Shown: in pieces, positions 34,878-42,785 of the stretch
Layout: every line of letters begins with the position of its first letter
How positions within the stretch are numbered: position 1 is the stretch's first letter
DNA from: Acidobacteriaceae bacterium
Lineage (GTDB): Bacteria > Acidobacteriota > Terriglobia > Terriglobales > Acidobacteriaceae
Assembly (NCBI GenBank): GCA_003132405.1
Contig: PKXQ01000146.1
Coordinates: forward strand, 1-50,378
Direction of reading: 5' to 3'
Length of the DNA stretch: 50,378 nt
The notes under the pieces: generated by a model
Databases searched by the model: none
The model's input: only the letters and a program-made list of their open reading frames with translations
Told to the model about the DNA's origin: nothing
Program-made: the position numbers and the translations under genes

Positions 34878-34969
34878 CCAGTACTCAGTACCCAGTTGCA
34901 ATCGTTCCGCACTCAGGGCCTGGCTTTGCGTTTACTGGATACTGGGTACCGAGTACTGGGTACTTTTTT
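34864..34969. repeat. CAGTACCCAGTA word-built stem-loop with T-tract
   Basis: The arm at 34868-34897 pairs with that at 34934-34963 at 25 of 30 positions (words GTACCCAGT, CAGTACTCAGT; ACTGGGTAC, CGAGTACTGGGT). Six Ts (34964-34969) follow. It lies between convergent genes and extends into both: the hemQ stop codon is in the left arm, and the right arm codes for the last part of the alkyltransferase-like protein. A bidirectional terminator is likely. Confidence 0.8.
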
Positions 34970-35278
34970 CGTGAATTGAAACTCGTGCTGCTTCATATCC
35001 ACGCGGGCGCCGCGAAAGGTCACTCCTTCCATGCGCAGGCGGAATCTTTGCTCAGCGGCGTGCTCGCCGCTTAACTTGATGGCTCCGCCGGAGCCAAGGA
35101 CGCGGTGCCAGGGCAATCCCGGAACCTGCTGCAGGATGCGCACCACTTGCCTAGCAGCGCCGGGCCAGCCGGCGGCGCGTGCGATCGCTCCGTAGCTCGA
35201 GACTTTGCCCGGCGGCAAGTCGCGAATGCAGCGCACGACGCGGGCGCGTTTTTGCTCGACGGTGACAGTGCGTTTCAT
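34913..35278 (-). CDS. Alkyltransferase-like (ATL) DNA-repair protein
   Basis: A 121-aa small MGMT-family protein: the conserved DNA-binding part VSSYGAIARAAGWPGAARQV is followed by LPWHRVLGSGG, where Trp replaces the catalytic Cys of the PCHR motif. Such ATL proteins bind alkylguanine in DNA and mark it for nucleotide excision repair instead of accepting the alkyl group. The body should end about VDMKQHEFQF; the extra tail (TKKVPSTRYPVSSKRKARP) is coded largely by the word-built hairpin arm. No binding site is obvious at the start. Confidence 0.9.
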   Translation of the reverse strand: MKRTVTVEQKRARVVRCIRDLPPGKVSSYGAIARAAGWPGAARQVVRILQQVPGLPWHRVLGSGGAIKLSGEHAAEQRFRLRMEGVTFRGARVDMKQHEFQFTKKVPSTRYPVSSKRKARP

Positions 35279-35456
35279 AGATTGAAGGCCGAATTGAAGT
35301 CCGGATTGACGACCGGCAAATGGCTGTCGCTCTGACGCCGTTTTCCGCCAGTCATGCTAGATTAGACTCACCGAAAAAGAAATTTTACACATGCCAATCA
35401 AACCCGGCCTTACCATGTTTTTGTCCGCCGTCAAAACCGCCTTTGTGGAGAACGCC

Positions 35457-36224
35457 ATGTTCCGCTTATTAAAACCCCTGCCGCTCACCCTGGCGATTGC
35501 CGCCCTCAGCATAATTACCACCGGCTGTGCCACCAATTCGGCGAAGGGTCGTTTCCTCAACGCGCTTCAGAACACCAACGCCTACGGGAATGATCCGATC
35601 GATGTCTACATCAATCAAACCAAGATATTCAGCAGCCTTGGATTCGCGACTCCTTCGTCCACCTACACGAACATCGCCACGGGTAATGACACCTTCGAAG
35701 GATTTGAGAGCCCGGCGGACACAAGTCTGGTGTTCAACAACCTTACCGCCAACTTGACGGGTGGAGATCAATACACGCTCATTGTGGCTGGACTCGCCGG
35801 AGGAAGCGGCACCCTGGCTCCGACGCTCATCTATCAACATGACGAGAACGTGGTGCCACCGGCGAACAAGTTGGAATTTCGTGTGATCAATGCGTCGCCT
35901 GACTCGCCGACCAGTGTGGATGTTTGGATCATTCCGGAACCCACCACTGGCCCCGAGGGCACCTGTGCATCGCACGCGCAAGACAACTGTCCTATTTCTG
36001 GGCTTACGTACACAAGCCCCACAAATATCAGTCAGTACTTAACGTTCACCGCTGTTCAAGGTGGCAATTTTGGGCTGTTCGTAACTTTTCATAACAGCAC
36101 GAGCCTCATCGCCGAAACTACGCTCCCAGGATCAGCCGGATCGATCACGACAATCGTGCTTGTGGATAAAGCGAACGGCAGTTTCATGAGCCCGACGCCG
36201 GTGATCTTAGAAGACCTGCAGTAA
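35457..36224 (+). CDS. DUF4397 lipoprotein, copy 1
   Basis: A secreted lipoprotein (255 aa). Signal peptide with lipobox ITTGC (Cys24) suggests lipid anchoring at the membrane. The mature part holds DUF4397-like beta domains: RFLNALQNTNAYGNDPIDVYINQ and RVINASPDSPTSVDVWIIPE, which are typical. The start is ATG 35457, with GGAGA 6 nt upstream; the longer frame back to 35391 is not used. A second copy follows 119 nt downstream. Function is unknown; the fold suggests cell-surface exposure or ligand binding. Confidence 0.8.
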   Translation: MFRLLKPLPLTLAIAALSIITTGCATNSAKGRFLNALQNTNAYGNDPIDVYINQTKIFSSLGFATPSSTYTNIATGNDTFEGFESPADTSLVFNNLTANLTGGDQYTLIVAGLAGGSGTLAPTLIYQHDENVVPPANKLEFRVINASPDSPTSVDVWIIPEPTTGPEGTCASHAQDNCPISGLTYTSPTNISQYLTFTAVQGGNFGLFVTFHNSTSLIAETTLPGSAGSITTIVLVDKANGSFMSPTPVILEDLQ

Positions 36225-36249
36225 TTGCAAGCGAATGCAGTTTGAGAAG

Positions 36250-36275
36250 AGAGCCGGGTCTCAACCCCGGGCTCT
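36250..36275 (+). terminator. Possible terminator hairpin between the DUF4397 genes
   Basis: AGAGCCGGG and CCCGGGCTCT form a stem with one bulged base. It is followed by GGCC, with no T-tract, so a weak terminator or a processing site is the best reading. Confidence 0.35.
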
Positions 36276-36343
36276 GGCCTTCACTAACAAGCTGCTAAAA
36301 TTCTTGCTTGCTCAGCGCTCAATGGCCGTTTGGAGAATTAAGG

Positions 36344-37120
36344 ATGCCTCGCTGGTTGCAGGCCCTGTCCCTCGGCTTGGCCCTCGCGGCCTTAAGCCTG
36401 CTGATGGCCTGTTCCTCTAGTGGACAGGCGAAGGTGCGTTTTATACACGGCATCCAGGACGCGGGCGCTCTGGACATCGACGTCTATGGCACCAACGATT
36501 CCGCTGGCACGGTGGAATTTAGCGACATATCTTTTCTCGGCGTTCAGCCGACGCAGCCCGGCTATATCACGCTGGATTCAGGCAGTGATGCGATCGAAGG
36601 TTTTTTGACGGGCACGACTACCGTCGGCTTTATCAGGACCAACGTCAACTGGAGCGGCGGAATCGAATACACCGCCGTGGCCACGGGATTTTCGAAAACC
36701 GGCACACCTCTAGGCAGCAACGTTCTCATCGTATCTGTTCCTGACAACAACACGCCGCCAGCTTCGGGCGATGTCGAATTCCGCATCATCCACGCATCGC
36801 CCAGCGAACCGAGCGGGGTGAACGTGTATATCGAATCGAATCCGTCGACTGGCCCTACGGGGACTCCTGCTATCTCTAACCTGATTTATACGCAGGCGAG
36901 TGCCTATATATCGGTCGCCTACAATCCGAATAATGTGACGCCGGCACCGGGATTTACTTTGTACGTCACGACGACGGCGGGCGCGGTCATTTTTAGCGAG
37001 ACGATCAATCCTGCGGAGGGGGCGATTCGCACGCTGTTGCTTACCGACATTCAGAATACGAAGCTTCAGGGAGTGAGCGCGATGCAGCCGTCATTTTTGG
37101 TAGTGGACGATCTCAATTGA
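36344..37120 (+). CDS. DUF4397 lipoprotein, copy 2
   Basis: A paralogue of the preceding gene (258 aa). Signal peptide with lipobox LMAC (Cys23); then KVRFIHGIQDAGALDIDVYG and EFRIIHASPSEPSGVNVYIES, the two typical DUF4397 repeats, with a C-terminal beta-rich part. GGAG lies 8 nt before the ATG. The shared order of domains with copy 1, but modest residue identity, points to an old tandem duplication. Function unknown. Confidence 0.8.
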   Translation: MPRWLQALSLGLALAALSLLMACSSSGQAKVRFIHGIQDAGALDIDVYGTNDSAGTVEFSDISFLGVQPTQPGYITLDSGSDAIEGFLTGTTTVGFIRTNVNWSGGIEYTAVATGFSKTGTPLGSNVLIVSVPDNNTPPASGDVEFRIIHASPSEPSGVNVYIESNPSTGPTGTPAISNLIYTQASAYISVAYNPNNVTPAPGFTLYVTTTAGAVIFSETINPAEGAIRTLLLTDIQNTKLQGVSAMQPSFLVVDDLN

Positions 37121-37126
37121 TTGCGG

Positions 37127-37480
37127 CTACGCGGCATCTCTCTTGAAAGAGCGCGCGGCCGATTCCGCATCGTTGAATACTTCGAAAATTGTAAGCAGTT
37201 TGGTGATCTGGAGCAGGTCGCCGACACGCTGGCTCAGACTGGCGAGTTTCACCGAGCCTCCGGCGTTGCGGGCAGTGGTGTAGAGCGAGACTAGGGTCCC
37301 GAGGCCGCCGCTATCGATATGGGTCACTTCCCGGAGATTCAAAACGACCTTGGGACTTTCGGCCAGCATTTTCTTGACTGAGTCGCGCAGGCTGGCCGAC
37401 TCTTCGCCGAAGACGAGCCTTCCGCTGCAATCGACCACCATTACCCCTTCCAAGGCTCGCGTGCTCATGCTCAGTTGCAT
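37127..37480 (-). CDS. STAS-domain anti-sigma factor antagonist
   Basis: The 117-aa protein is a single STAS domain, as in SpoIIAA/RsbV. It carries the DSGGLG motif with Ser57, the residue phosphorylated by a partner kinase (SpoIIAB/RsbW type), and the typical strand-helix pattern (GVMVVDCSGRLVFGEES ... SPKVVLNLREVTHIDSGG). It would release a sigma factor by binding the anti-sigma. The ATG 37480 is preferred (GGAG 9 nt upstream) over 37489 or 37513. No kinase or sigma factor is nearby. It is divergent from dnaX. Confidence 0.85.
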   Translation of the reverse strand: MQLSMSTRALEGVMVVDCSGRLVFGEESASLRDSVKKMLAESPKVVLNLREVTHIDSGGLGTLVSLYTTARNAGGSVKLASLSQRVGDLLQITKLLTIFEVFNDAESAARSFKRDAA

Positions 37481-37600
37481 AGACGGCATCTCCAATTCGT
37501 ACGTTAATCGCAATTCAAGAGCCTACCCCCGCAGACTCGGCCGCGCAAGCGGAAGGCCGGCAAGCAACTCGACTCTCGCGAGATTGTGTAAGCGAGATTG

Positions 37601-37606
37601 TATAAT
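37601..37606 (+). promoter_or_regulatory. -10-like TATAAT before dnaX
   Basis: A perfect consensus -10 box ends 10 nt before the dnaX ATG. The leader would be only a few nucleotides, and no Shine-Dalgarno site fits. The -35 is not clear. Confidence 0.45.
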
Positions 37607-37616
37607 CGGGATTCCG

Positions 37617-39458
37617 ATGAGCTATCAGGTCCTGGCCCGTAAATATCGTCCCCAAAAATTCTCCGAAGTCATCGGCCAGGAGCATGTCACCCGCACGCTG
37701 CAGAATGCGATTGCGCAGGAGCGCATCGCCCACGGCTACATTTTCAGCGGCCATCGCGGCATCGGCAAGACGACCGTCGCCCGCATCCTCGCGATGGCGC
37801 TGAACTGCCGGTCGACCAATGAAACGACGGGAAAGCCGCCGATCGAACCTTGCGGCGTTTGCGATTCCTGCACAGAGATTCGCGCCGGCAATTCGGTCGA
37901 CGTAATCGAAATCGACGCGGCCACCAATCGCGGCATCGACGAGATACGCGAATTGCGCGAGGCAGCTCGCTATCGTCCGGCTCGCGATCGCTTCAAAATT
38001 TATATTCTCGACGAAGCTCATCAGATCACCGACGCCGCTTTTAATGCGCTGCTTAAAACGCTGGAGGAGCCGCCCAGCCATGTCATCTTCATGATGGCGA
38101 CGACGCAGCCCGAAGATATTCCGCAGACCATTCGCTCGCGCTGCCAGCACTTCAGTTATCGCGCGATGAAGTTCGACGATATTGTCGGCCAGCTACGCGA
38201 CATTGTCACAAAAGAGAATATTCCCGCGGATGAGAATGCCCTAGCGCTGCTGGCCGAGGCGGGCGACGGATCGATGCGCGATGCGCTGTCGATTCTCGAC
38301 CAGGCGATCGCTTCTACCTCCGAGCATCTGACCGCTGATTCGGTGCGAAGCCTGATCGGGTCGGCTCCGGCGGCGGCGCTCGAAACGGTGATGCAGGCCG
38401 TTGCGGAAAGCTCAAGCGAGAAGATTCTCGTGCTGGTCGACGAACTGATCGGCGAAGGCCACAGCCCGACGCATTTCGCGCGCCAGTTGGTGCGCTTCCT
38501 GCGAAACGTGACGGTTGCGAAGATCGCCGGGAAAGATTCGGCGCTGCTGCAGATCTCTTCCGACGAGCGCGCTCGCGTGGCGCGCATTGCCGATCTTTTC
38601 AGCGAAGAAGATTTGACGCGTCATTTGCAGATTATGCTGCGCACCCACGGCGAACTCGGCTATCGCCACGAGCAGCGCTTTCATCTCGAGTTGGGACTGC
38701 TGAAAATGGCGCACGCGCAGCGGCTGTTGCCGATCGAGCAGTTGCTTAGCGATGCGGCAGCGGTTATGCCCGCTCCTCGGCCCGGGATCGTCAAAAATAT
38801 TTCGGCACAGGCGGATATTCGTCGGCCTGACGCTTCAGTGTCGGCACGATCAAACTCAGTGTCGCCGTTCGCGGCTGACTCGGCGCGTAAGGGAAACCCT
38901 AAGGCAGAGGCGTCCGGTGATCTCGCGGGGTTCGCGGACAGGAGTGTCCGCGCCACACAACCAAACACCAATGTCGTCATTATGGGATCGACTGCGCCGG
39001 CAGTTGTAGAGTTATCGCCGGAACCAGAGACGCAGTCAGCCGCGTCTATCGACGCGCCTATCGAAACCAAGGCTGAGGTGAATGCCGAAGCGCTGCGCGA
39101 CGCGGTTCTCGGCGCGCTGGCCAATCAGCAAATGCTGGTTTCGATTTTAGGGAGCGCGGAATGGACGCTGAACGGAAGTTCTCTGACTGCGAAAGTAGCG
39201 GCTTCAGGAACGATGATCGAGATGTCGTATACGGCTGATGCCCGACGGCGGGCGGGCTCGGCCGCCAGTGCTCGTGCAGGACGATCGGTCAGGGTGCTAG
39301 TGGAGCATGGCGGCACACAGCAGCAAGTGTCCGCGCCACGTCGCGCCGCCAATGGAAGCGCGCGCAGCCGCGCCGAGCAGGATCCCATCGTGCAAAGAAT
39401 GCAGGAAAAATTCGGAGCGGAAATCCGCACGGTGATCGACTATCGAGAGAAAGGGTGA
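37617..39458 (+). CDS. dnaX: DNA polymerase III subunit gamma/tau
   Basis: The clamp-loader motor subunit (613 aa). Domain I holds Walker A GHRGIGKTT (residues 45-53), the zinc cysteines Cys64, 79, 82, 85 and LDEAHQITDAAFNALLKTLEEPP; domain III follows, ending near residue 370. A linker of about 170 residues is low complexity and contains a perfect palindrome (38933-38952). The C-terminal 100 residues are a tau-like domain of weak conservation. The start is ATG 37617 (MSYQVLARKYRP), matching the family; the open frame is 89 codons longer. No ribosomal slippery site was found. It heads dnaX-ybaB-recR. Confidence 0.96.
   Translation: MSYQVLARKYRPQKFSEVIGQEHVTRTLQNAIAQERIAHGYIFSGHRGIGKTTVARILAMALNCRSTNETTGKPPIEPCGVCDSCTEIRAGNSVDVIEIDAATNRGIDEIRELREAARYRPARDRFKIYILDEAHQITDAAFNALLKTLEEPPSHVIFMMATTQPEDIPQTIRSRCQHFSYRAMKFDDIVGQLRDIVTKENIPADENALALLAEAGDGSMRDALSILDQAIASTSEHLTADSVRSLIGSAPAAALETVMQAVAESSSEKILVLVDELIGEGHSPTHFARQLVRFLRNVTVAKIAGKDSALLQISSDERARVARIADLFSEEDLTRHLQIMLRTHGELGYRHEQRFHLELGLLKMAHAQRLLPIEQLLSDAAAVMPAPRPGIVKNISAQADIRRPDASVSARSNSVSPFAADSARKGNPKAEASGDLAGFADRSVRATQPNTNVVIMGSTAPAVVELSPEPETQSAASIDAPIETKAEVNAEALRDAVLGALANQQMLVSILGSAEWTLNGSSLTAKVAASGTMIEMSYTADARRRAGSAASARAGRSVRVLVEHGGTQQQVSAPRRAANGSARSRAEQDPIVQRMQEKFGAEIRTVIDYREKG
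38933..38952. repeat. Perfect palindrome inside dnaX linker
   Basis: CGCGGACA-GGAG-TGTCCGCG has an 8-bp perfect stem and a 4-nt loop, then CCAC. The tail AGTGTCCGCGCCAC (38943-38956) recurs exactly at 39326-39339. The palindrome is in frame in a non-conserved, low-complexity part of the protein. Confidence 0.75.
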
Positions 39459-39460
39459 GG

Positions 39461-39554
39461 CATCGGGTGATCGGGTCATCGGATGATCGAACTTCGAAGG
39501 CACATGCATTTGCCTTTCAGATCGCTCGATGACCCGATCATCCGATGACCCGAT
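39461..39554. repeat. Word-built stem-loop between dnaX and ybaB
   Basis: The left arm has ATCGGGTG, ATCGGGTC, ATCGGATG, ATCGAA; the right arm GATCGCTCGATGACC, CGATCATCC, GATGACCC. The tip AAGGCA-CATGCAT-TTGCCTT closes the hairpin, so the element is one long stem-loop. It lies within the dnaX-ybaB-recR run. Confidence 0.8.
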
Positions 39555-39564
39555 TGGTTCTCTT

Positions 39565-39870
39565 ATGTCTGGATTTAATTTGCAGGAACTGATGGCGCAA
39601 GCCAAGCAGCAGTACGAGACGCTGCAGAAGAAGATGGAGCAGACGGTGGTTGAGGCTTCGTCGGGCGGCGGTTCGGTCACTGTGAAAATGGATGGGCGCA
39701 AGCAGGTGCTGGCTATCAAGATCGATCCCGAGGCAGTGAAGGCGGACGATGTAGAAATGCTTCAGGATCTGGTAATGGCCGCGCTGAATGAAGCCAGCCG
39801 CAAGGTCGATCAGGCGATGCAATCCAGCGTAGGCGGAATGCTCGGCGGACTGGGAGGGATGCTCGGGTGA
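39565..39870 (+). CDS. ybaB: YbaB/EbfC nucleoid-associated protein
   Basis: The 101-aa protein is a DNA-binding nucleoid protein: LQELMAQAKQQYETLQKKMEQTVVEASSGGG, VKMDGRKQVLAIKIDPEAV and DLVMAALNEASRKVDQAM fit the family well. A Gly/Met-rich tail ends it. The dnaX-ybaB-recR order is common in bacteria. No binding site precedes the ATG; the leader TCCGATGACCCGATTGGTTC recurs exactly before recR. The stop codon lies in the next word-repeat element. Confidence 0.93.
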   Translation: MSGFNLQELMAQAKQQYETLQKKMEQTVVEASSGGGSVTVKMDGRKQVLAIKIDPEAVKADDVEMLQDLVMAALNEASRKVDQAMQSSVGGMLGGLGGMLG

Positions 39871-39921
39871 TCGAAAGGCAGATACATGCGTCCCTCAGAC
39901 CATCCGATGGTCCGATGACCC
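39863..39921. repeat. Word-built element between ybaB and recR
   Basis: TCGGGTGATCG (left, overlapping the ybaB stop codon) pairs with CGATGACCCGA (right) with one mismatch. Inside it GACCATC-C-GATGGTC (39898-39912) is a perfect palindrome. The right arm is the same 20-mer as that preceding ybaB. It looks like a shortened copy of the previous element. Confidence 0.7.
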
Positions 39922-39933
39922 GATTGGTTCCCC

Positions 39934-40533
39934 ATGTCTAAATTTGCCGAGCCGATGACCCGACTGATCGACGAACTCAAGAAACTGCCGGGAATCGGCA
40001 ACAAGAGCGCCCAGCGTCTCGCCTTTCATATTCTGCGCTCCAGTGCCGACGATGCCGACGCGCTCGCCTCGGCTGTCCGCGACGTTAAAGCCAACCTTCA
40101 TCTGTGCTCGATCTGCAACAACATCACAGACGTCGATCCCTGCGTCTACTGCAGCAGCCCTACCCGCAATCAAAAGATTGTTTGCGTAGTCGAGGAACCG
40201 ACGAACATCGCCGCAGTCGAGAAGACGCGCCACTTCAATGGCGTTTATCACGTTCTCCACGGCTCGCTTTCGCCATTGCACGGTGTGGGGCCGGAGCAGT
40301 TGCGCATCGAAAATCTAATCACCCGCGTGGGCGGCGGCGAAATCGAGGAAGTGATTCTCGCCACTAATCCCACGGTCGAGGGTGAAGCGACCGCCACCTA
40401 CCTGGCCCAACAACTCAAGCGGCAGGGAGTGATGGTGACCCGCATCGCCATGGGAATTCCGGTGGGCAGCGACATCGAGTACACCGACGAAGTTACCATG
40501 CTGAAGGCCATGGAAGGGCGCCGCGAGATGTAG
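39934..40533 (+). CDS. recR: Recombination protein RecR
   Basis: RecR (199 aa) clamps DNA and helps load RecA with RecO and RecF. The N-terminal helix-hairpin-helix ([17 protein letters not shown]), the zinc finger (Cys58, 61, 70, 73), the Toprim domain ([16 protein letters not shown] ... [17 protein letters not shown]) and the Walker-B-like end are all present. ATG 39934 lacks a clear binding site but follows the repeated 20-mer. Third gene of dnaX-ybaB-recR. Confidence 0.96.
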   Translation: MSKFAEPMTRLIDELKKLPGIGNKSAQRLAFHILRSSADDADALASAVRDVKANLHLCSICNNITDVDPCVYCSSPTRNQKIVCVVEEPTNIAAVEKTRHFNGVYHVLHGSLSPLHGVGPEQLRIENLITRVGGGEIEEVILATNPTVEGEATATYLAQQLKRQGVMVTRIAMGIPVGSDIEYTDEVTMLKAMEGRREM

Positions 40534-40662
40534 CGCTTGCCAGCGCGCTCCGGTCAAGACGCTTACTCCACAGTTCAACGGCCACCGGTACTGGAACGAC
40601 ACTGGTTCGCGGCAAACTTTCGCGAGTATAATAAGCGTACATTTTCTCCGGGAGATTGAGCA

Positions 40663-42495
40663 ATGCGCTGTGCCTTACGCTTCCTGCAAACAGTTGGTGT
40701 CTGCGCCGCTGCCCTGTTGATGATGGCGGCCCTATGTGTGCGTAACCTGCACGCGCAAGATGCGCGTCCCATTCCCGCGCCATCCATGGCCCATCGCGGC
40801 ATTCCCGAAGACTGGAGCAATCGGCACGTCGTCTACACTCGCAACGGCTCGTTTGAAGATATGGTCAAGGTGCGCGATGATCCGCGCTTTATCCATAGCG
40901 TTCGCCTGCAGAAGATGCAGGAGGGGCTTCGCCAAGCCAAACCGGCGAATAGCGTGAGCCTGAGCAAAGGCAAAAGTTCGAAGGTTGACTGGGCCTATTC
41001 TCTTGGCCACCACGCTGGCATGGCGATTGGTGAGAGTCCGGCGAAATACACTTATGACACAGGAACGGCACCACCAAGCTGCAACGACTTCGCCGTGTAT
41101 ACGATTGACACCACTCGCGTAGCCGCCGGGGTCCAAGGTAATCTGGTTGGGTTGACGAATCTCTACACGGGCACTACTCCGCCCGGAACCTGCGTCGGTA
41201 GCGGCCCTACAACTTTATTTTCCTATGCAATAGGAACCGGCCCTTCGCCGCTGTCGCCTGTTATCTCGCTCGATGGGACTAAGGTTGCCTGGATCGAAAA
41301 CGCGACAACAAATCATGCCATGCTCCACGTGACGACGTACGTTGCAGGAGAAGGAACGAATGCAACGGTAACATCGGCCCCGATTGATAACGAGATCACC
41401 AATGGGCTCTGTGCTCCGCTTGCCGGCACATCGTGCGACGACGAAATCGACTATACCTCTCTGCTATTGCCGGGATGCGACAAGACTCCATATACGAACA
41501 ACTATTCCGATCTGTACGTTGACTATCCGAGCGACACTGGCCTCATTGGCGCAGACAACGGGAATCTTTACCACATCAGCGGAATTTTCCTGGGCACGCC
41601 GACCTTCGACTTCTGCATCGGGGTAAACACAGTCCATCCCCCTGTCCCCATGAGTGGCACAGTCTATGATTCCGGAACCCAGACGGTTTTTATCTCTGAC
41701 CCTCTGACGCTCTATTCGTATTCCGTGGGATCAGCGAGCGTAGGTTATACGCTCACGGCGTCATATTTGTATGGTAACGGCTTACTCACCTCGGGGCCGC
41801 TGTTGGACGCTTTCAACGGCTATGTCTACATGTTCACTGGCGACGACGTAAACAGCGATACTTCGATGACGCAGTTAAACGTCGACTTGGCTGCTGATTC
41901 CGCTGCCGTCGTTCCTCTCGGTCCAGCTACTGGCTTCTCGGACTATCCAATCCTGTTCCTTGGGACTTTCGATAACAATTACCTTACCAACGGGCCGGCC
42001 AGCGCTTCGTCCACGATCTACAGTTGCGGAACCGACCCAACAACTAACACGTGGCAGGATCTCTATGCGATAAGCTTCAACCCGAGCACCGGAGCGGCCA
42101 ACCCCAGGCCCGCCATGTCGGCCAATACAAACGTGAACCCGAGCGGCGGCCAACAGGGACTGTGTTCGCCGATTGAAGAGTTCTTTGATGGAACGACGGA
42201 CCGCATCTTTGTGGGCATGGGCGACCCTAACTACGCTAACGATGGGCTCGGATCCAACGTGGTCACGATGTGGGACGCTACTACGCAACTCACGAATCCC
42301 ACCACGCCGGCCACGCTTACCGGCACTGGTTATCTTGGGGGTACGACTGACTTTGCCGTCGACGGCGCGAGTTCCGCGGCTCAGGCGCAGAGCATATACT
42401 TTGGAACGCTTAGCCCTGATCCCGCCACGGGCACGACCCTCTGCGGCAACAACCACTATTGCGCGGTGAAGCTGACGCAGAGCACGCTGCAATAG
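40663..42495 (+). CDS. Large secreted protein of unknown function (610 aa)
   Basis: The N-terminal 31 residues form a Sec signal peptide (LLMMAALCVRNLHAQD). The mature part is beta-rich with many Thr, Ser, Asn and Gly. It contains repeated short motifs (YTIDTT, GLTNLYTGTTPPGTC, LYSYSVGS) and scattered cysteines, some in pairs (SCDDEIDY, YSCGTDP). This suggests a beta-propeller-like or adhesive extracellular protein of a type common in acidobacteria. GGGAG lies 9 nt before the ATG. No catalytic motif is seen. Location outside the cytoplasm is inferred; function unknown. Confidence 0.7.
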   Translation: MRCALRFLQTVGVCAAALLMMAALCVRNLHAQDARPIPAPSMAHRGIPEDWSNRHVVYTRNGSFEDMVKVRDDPRFIHSVRLQKMQEGLRQAKPANSVSLSKGKSSKVDWAYSLGHHAGMAIGESPAKYTYDTGTAPPSCNDFAVYTIDTTRVAAGVQGNLVGLTNLYTGTTPPGTCVGSGPTTLFSYAIGTGPSPLSPVISLDGTKVAWIENATTNHAMLHVTTYVAGEGTNATVTSAPIDNEITNGLCAPLAGTSCDDEIDYTSLLLPGCDKTPYTNNYSDLYVDYPSDTGLIGADNGNLYHISGIFLGTPTFDFCIGVNTVHPPVPMSGTVYDSGTQTVFISDPLTLYSYSVGSASVGYTLTASYLYGNGLLTSGPLLDAFNGYVYMFTGDDVNSDTSMTQLNVDLAADSAAVVPLGPATGFSDYPILFLGTFDNNYLTNGPASASSTIYSCGTDPTTNTWQDLYAISFNPSTGAANPRPAMSANTNVNPSGGQQGLCSPIEEFFDGTTDRIFVGMGDPNYANDGLGSNVVTMWDATTQLTNPTTPATLTGTGYLGGTTDFAVDGASSAAQAQSIYFGTLSPDPATGTTLCGNNHYCAVKLTQSTLQ

Positions 42496-42605
42496 AAAAA
42501 TTACGCCTAGGGCCGTCGCGGGCGATATTAAGGTTTGCTTGAGACGGTCGGCGCTTGATCGATCGAGAGCGACTAGGATCAATGATCGATTGCGACGAAG
42601 CTAGC

Positions 42606-42785
42606 TTAGGACGCCTTCTTGTTGCGATGGCACTGCGATTCACCGCCGATTTTTCCGCAACTCAGCGCCTGCGTTTCAAAAACACGCTCGTAGCGGAACG
42701 CAGGTTTCACATAGGGCTTGCGGGCTTGCGCAGGCTCAGACCGCCGTTTTTTTTCTTCAGCTCCCAGTGGATTCTTATTCGGCAT
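42606..42785 (-). CDS. 59-aa two-cysteine peptide, RiPP-precursor-like
   Basis: This is a short gene coding for MPNKNPLGAEEKKRRSEPAQ, then ARKPYVKPAFRYERVFETQ, ALSCGKIGGES and QCHRNKKAS. The N-terminal part is charged and Lys/Arg/Glu-rich, with a PYVKPAFRY element that recalls YxxP leader motifs of some ribosomal peptide precursors; the C-terminal part has two cysteines nine residues apart (SCGK ... QCHR). The ATG is preceded by GAGG and AAGG, and a perfect TATAAT stands 74 nt upstream of it. No maturation enzyme lies in the window. I recall similar acidobacterial peptides only vaguely, so function is unknown and the RiPP idea is speculative. Confidence 0.6.
   Translation of the reverse strand: MPNKNPLGAEEKKRRSEPAQARKPYVKPAFRYERVFETQALSCGKIGGESQCHRNKKAS

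Noticed and set aside
37617..39458. Programmed frameshift in dnaX
   Set aside because: No A6G-type slippery heptamer found; the single long frame explains the product.
33875..39930. CRISPR array made of ATCGGGTG units
   Set aside because: Units of 8 bp without spacers and in inverted arrangement are not a CRISPR array; no cas genes are present.
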